This document shows, in pieces, positions 63,282-64,000 of a stretch of DNA of 64,000 nt. Both the position numbers and the translations under genes were made by a program. Numbering within the stretch: position 1 is the stretch's first letter; every line of letters begins with the position of its first letter. Below the pieces are notes generated by a model. The model was not told the DNA's origin and ran no database searches. It worked only from the letters and a program-made list of their open reading frames with translations. The DNA is from Streptomyces sp. 6-11-2 (GTDB lineage Bacteria > Actinomycetota > Actinomycetes > Streptomycetales > Streptomycetaceae), in the NCBI RefSeq assembly GCF_006540305.1, contig NZ_BJOR01000001.1, positions 1,488,001 to 1,552,000 on the forward strand, read 5' to 3'.

Positions 63282-63791
63282 GTGACCAGCGACAACCGCA
63301 TAGGACCGCCCAGTTTTGGCAGCGAACGCGACATGCTGCGGGCTTTCCTCGACTACCACCGCGCGACCCTCGCCATGAAGTGCGAAGGGCTCACCGACGA
63401 GGAGCTGCGACAGCAGTCGATGCCGCCGTCCACGCTTTCGCTGCTCGGTCTGGTGCGGCACATGGCGGAGGTGGAGCGTGCCTGGTTCCGTCGAGTGTTC
63501 GAGGACCACGACGCGCCCATGGTCTGGTCCGACAAGATCGACTTCCAGGCGGCGTACGACGCGAGTGCGTCGACCAGAGACGAGGCGTTCGTAGCCTGGG
63601 AGGCCGAGGTGGAGACCTCGCGCCGTATCGAGCGGGAGGCCAAGTCCCTGGACCAGGCCGGGTATCAGCCACGATGGGGCGAGGAGGTATCGCTGCGGAT
63701 GGTGATGGTGCACGTGCTCCTGGAGTACGGCCGCCACAACGGGCACGCGGACTTTCTGCGTGAAGGTGTCGACGGGACCGTGGGCGCCTGA
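63282..63791 (+). CDS. DinB/DUF664 family protein
   Basis: A 169-residue four-helix DinB-like protein of the DUF664 type common in actinobacteria. Key features are ERDMLRAFLDYHRATLAMKC, LLGLVRHMAEVERAWFRRVF (with the first metal His of the DinB triad at about 59) and MVHVLLEYGRHNGHADFLRE, with two more conserved histidines. The family includes mycothiol- or bacillithiol-dependent S-transferases and many proteins of unknown role. The GTG 63282 follows GAGGAG at 10 nt. It is a single gene between a MITE-like element and an insertion sequence. Confidence 0.87.
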   Translation: MTSDNRIGPPSFGSERDMLRAFLDYHRATLAMKCEGLTDEELRQQSMPPSTLSLLGLVRHMAEVERAWFRRVFEDHDAPMVWSDKIDFQAAYDASASTRDEAFVAWEAEVETSRRIEREAKSLDQAGYQPRWGEEVSLRMVMVHVLLEYGRHNGHADFLREGVDGTVGA

Positions 63792-63856
63792 TTCCGCAGG
63801 GGCCACCTGTCTCCACCTGCTGAGCCGTTCCAGAGAATCACCCGCGGGGTTGGAAG

Positions 63857-63901
63857 GAGGGAGTCCAACGTCAGTGTGTGAAGACAGAGTTGGACTCCCT
63901 C
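63857..63901. promoter_or_regulatory. Hairpin spanning the transposase start
   Basis: Perfect 13-bp arms GAGGGAGTCCAAC and GTTGGACTCCCTC (63857-63869 and 63889-63901) with a 19-nt loop that contains the GTG at 63878. The GGAGG is within the first arm. In mRNA started outside the element, such a hairpin would hide the ribosome binding site. Confidence 0.6.
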
Positions 63902-64000
63902 GCCACCGCACTCTATGTGAAGACCGACGACCTGCTGAAGGACTCACCGCACCTGGCGCCCTGGCGTCCGTCGGTCGGGATCGCCGCGCAACTGACCGAT
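63878..64000 (+). CDS. IS982-like transposase, N-terminal part only
   Basis: Forty-one residues up to the window edge: VKTELDSLATALYVKTDDLL, then DSPHLAPWRPSVGIAAQLTD. The pattern (a short N-terminal stretch with D/E-LxxLxTALYVxxDDLL) fits the start of IS982-family DDE transposases of actinobacteria. The catalytic residues lie outside the window. The GTG 63878 lies in the loop of the hairpin described above. The element's left end would be around 63840; I do not see a clear terminal inverted repeat without the right end. Confidence 0.6.
   Translation, partial: MKTELDSLATALYVKTDDLLKDSPHLAPWRPSVGIAAQLTD

Overview
The window is a stretch of high-GC actinobacterial chromosome, almost certainly Streptomyces. 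Third codon positions are nearly all G or C, purine-rich ribosome binding sites precede ATG or GTG starts, Tat and lipoprotein signal peptides are frequent, and several families are typical of the genus (DUF397 and DUF5753 partners, an HTH-fused MurA-like enzyme, DasR-type and CebR-type operators, a SigJ remnant). The order ngcE, aconitase, HTH-MurA, then further along catabolic ornithine carbamoyltransferase and arginine deiminase resembles the core chromosome of S. coelicolor as I remember it; that comparison is from memory, not a search.

Layout. 1-9 kb: the start of an N-acetylglucosamine/chitobiose binding lipoprotein (ngcE) and two convergent secreted GH92 alpha-mannosidases that share a palindromic operator. 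9-23 kb: aconitase with an iron-box-like promoter and an HTH-MurA fusion, set among many decayed genes (a 5'-truncated DUF5753 regulator, a small secreted protein with an early stop, a frameshifted GntR regulator, an ECF sigma factor reduced to its two ends, a frameshifted gene of unknown function), plus an APC permease, a TetR/DUF4345 pair and a WrbA-like quinone reductase. 21.5-27.3 kb: an amine catabolism group (Tat-exported amine oxidase, APC permease, divergent aldehyde dehydrogenase and Lrp/AsnC regulator). 27.9-35.7 kb: a CoA-dependent aromatic (anthranilate-type) degradation cluster with ligase, bifunctional monooxygenase/reductase, enoyl-CoA hydratase, acyl-CoA dehydrogenase, RidA protein and PaaX regulator. 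36-39 kb: an anti-sigma-like ATPase, a second APC permease and ornithine carbamoyltransferase.

39.3-45.4 kb: a compact gene set that looks biosynthetic: an FMN split-barrel protein, a three-domain adenylation-thiolation-reductase enzyme and two tandem paralogous cytochromes P450. 45.5-56.5 kb: a GH84 N-acetylglucosaminidase with a DasR-type site upstream, then a tightly coupled minus-strand polyamine operon (HTH-cupin regulator, PotD/B/C/A-like transporter, PuuB-like FAD oxidase, cupin, amidohydrolase). 56.5-64 kb: arginine deiminase, the Pnkp-Hen1 RNA repair pair with a 9-bp minisatellite at their junction, a NUDIX hydrolase, a 229-bp MITE-like element, a DinB-like protein and the start of an IS982-like transposase.

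How the parts relate: GlcNAc uptake and release (ngcE, GH84) may share DasR control. Arginine catabolism genes arcB and arcA lie about 17 kb apart with polyamine and biosynthetic genes between them. The aromatic cluster carries a repeated operator candidate at its two outward-facing promoters. The most unusual local structures are a chain of three coupled 12-13 codon mini-ORFs in front of ridA, the degenerate repeat array that forms the 3' end of the monooxygenase/reductase gene, and the Hen1 repeat tail.
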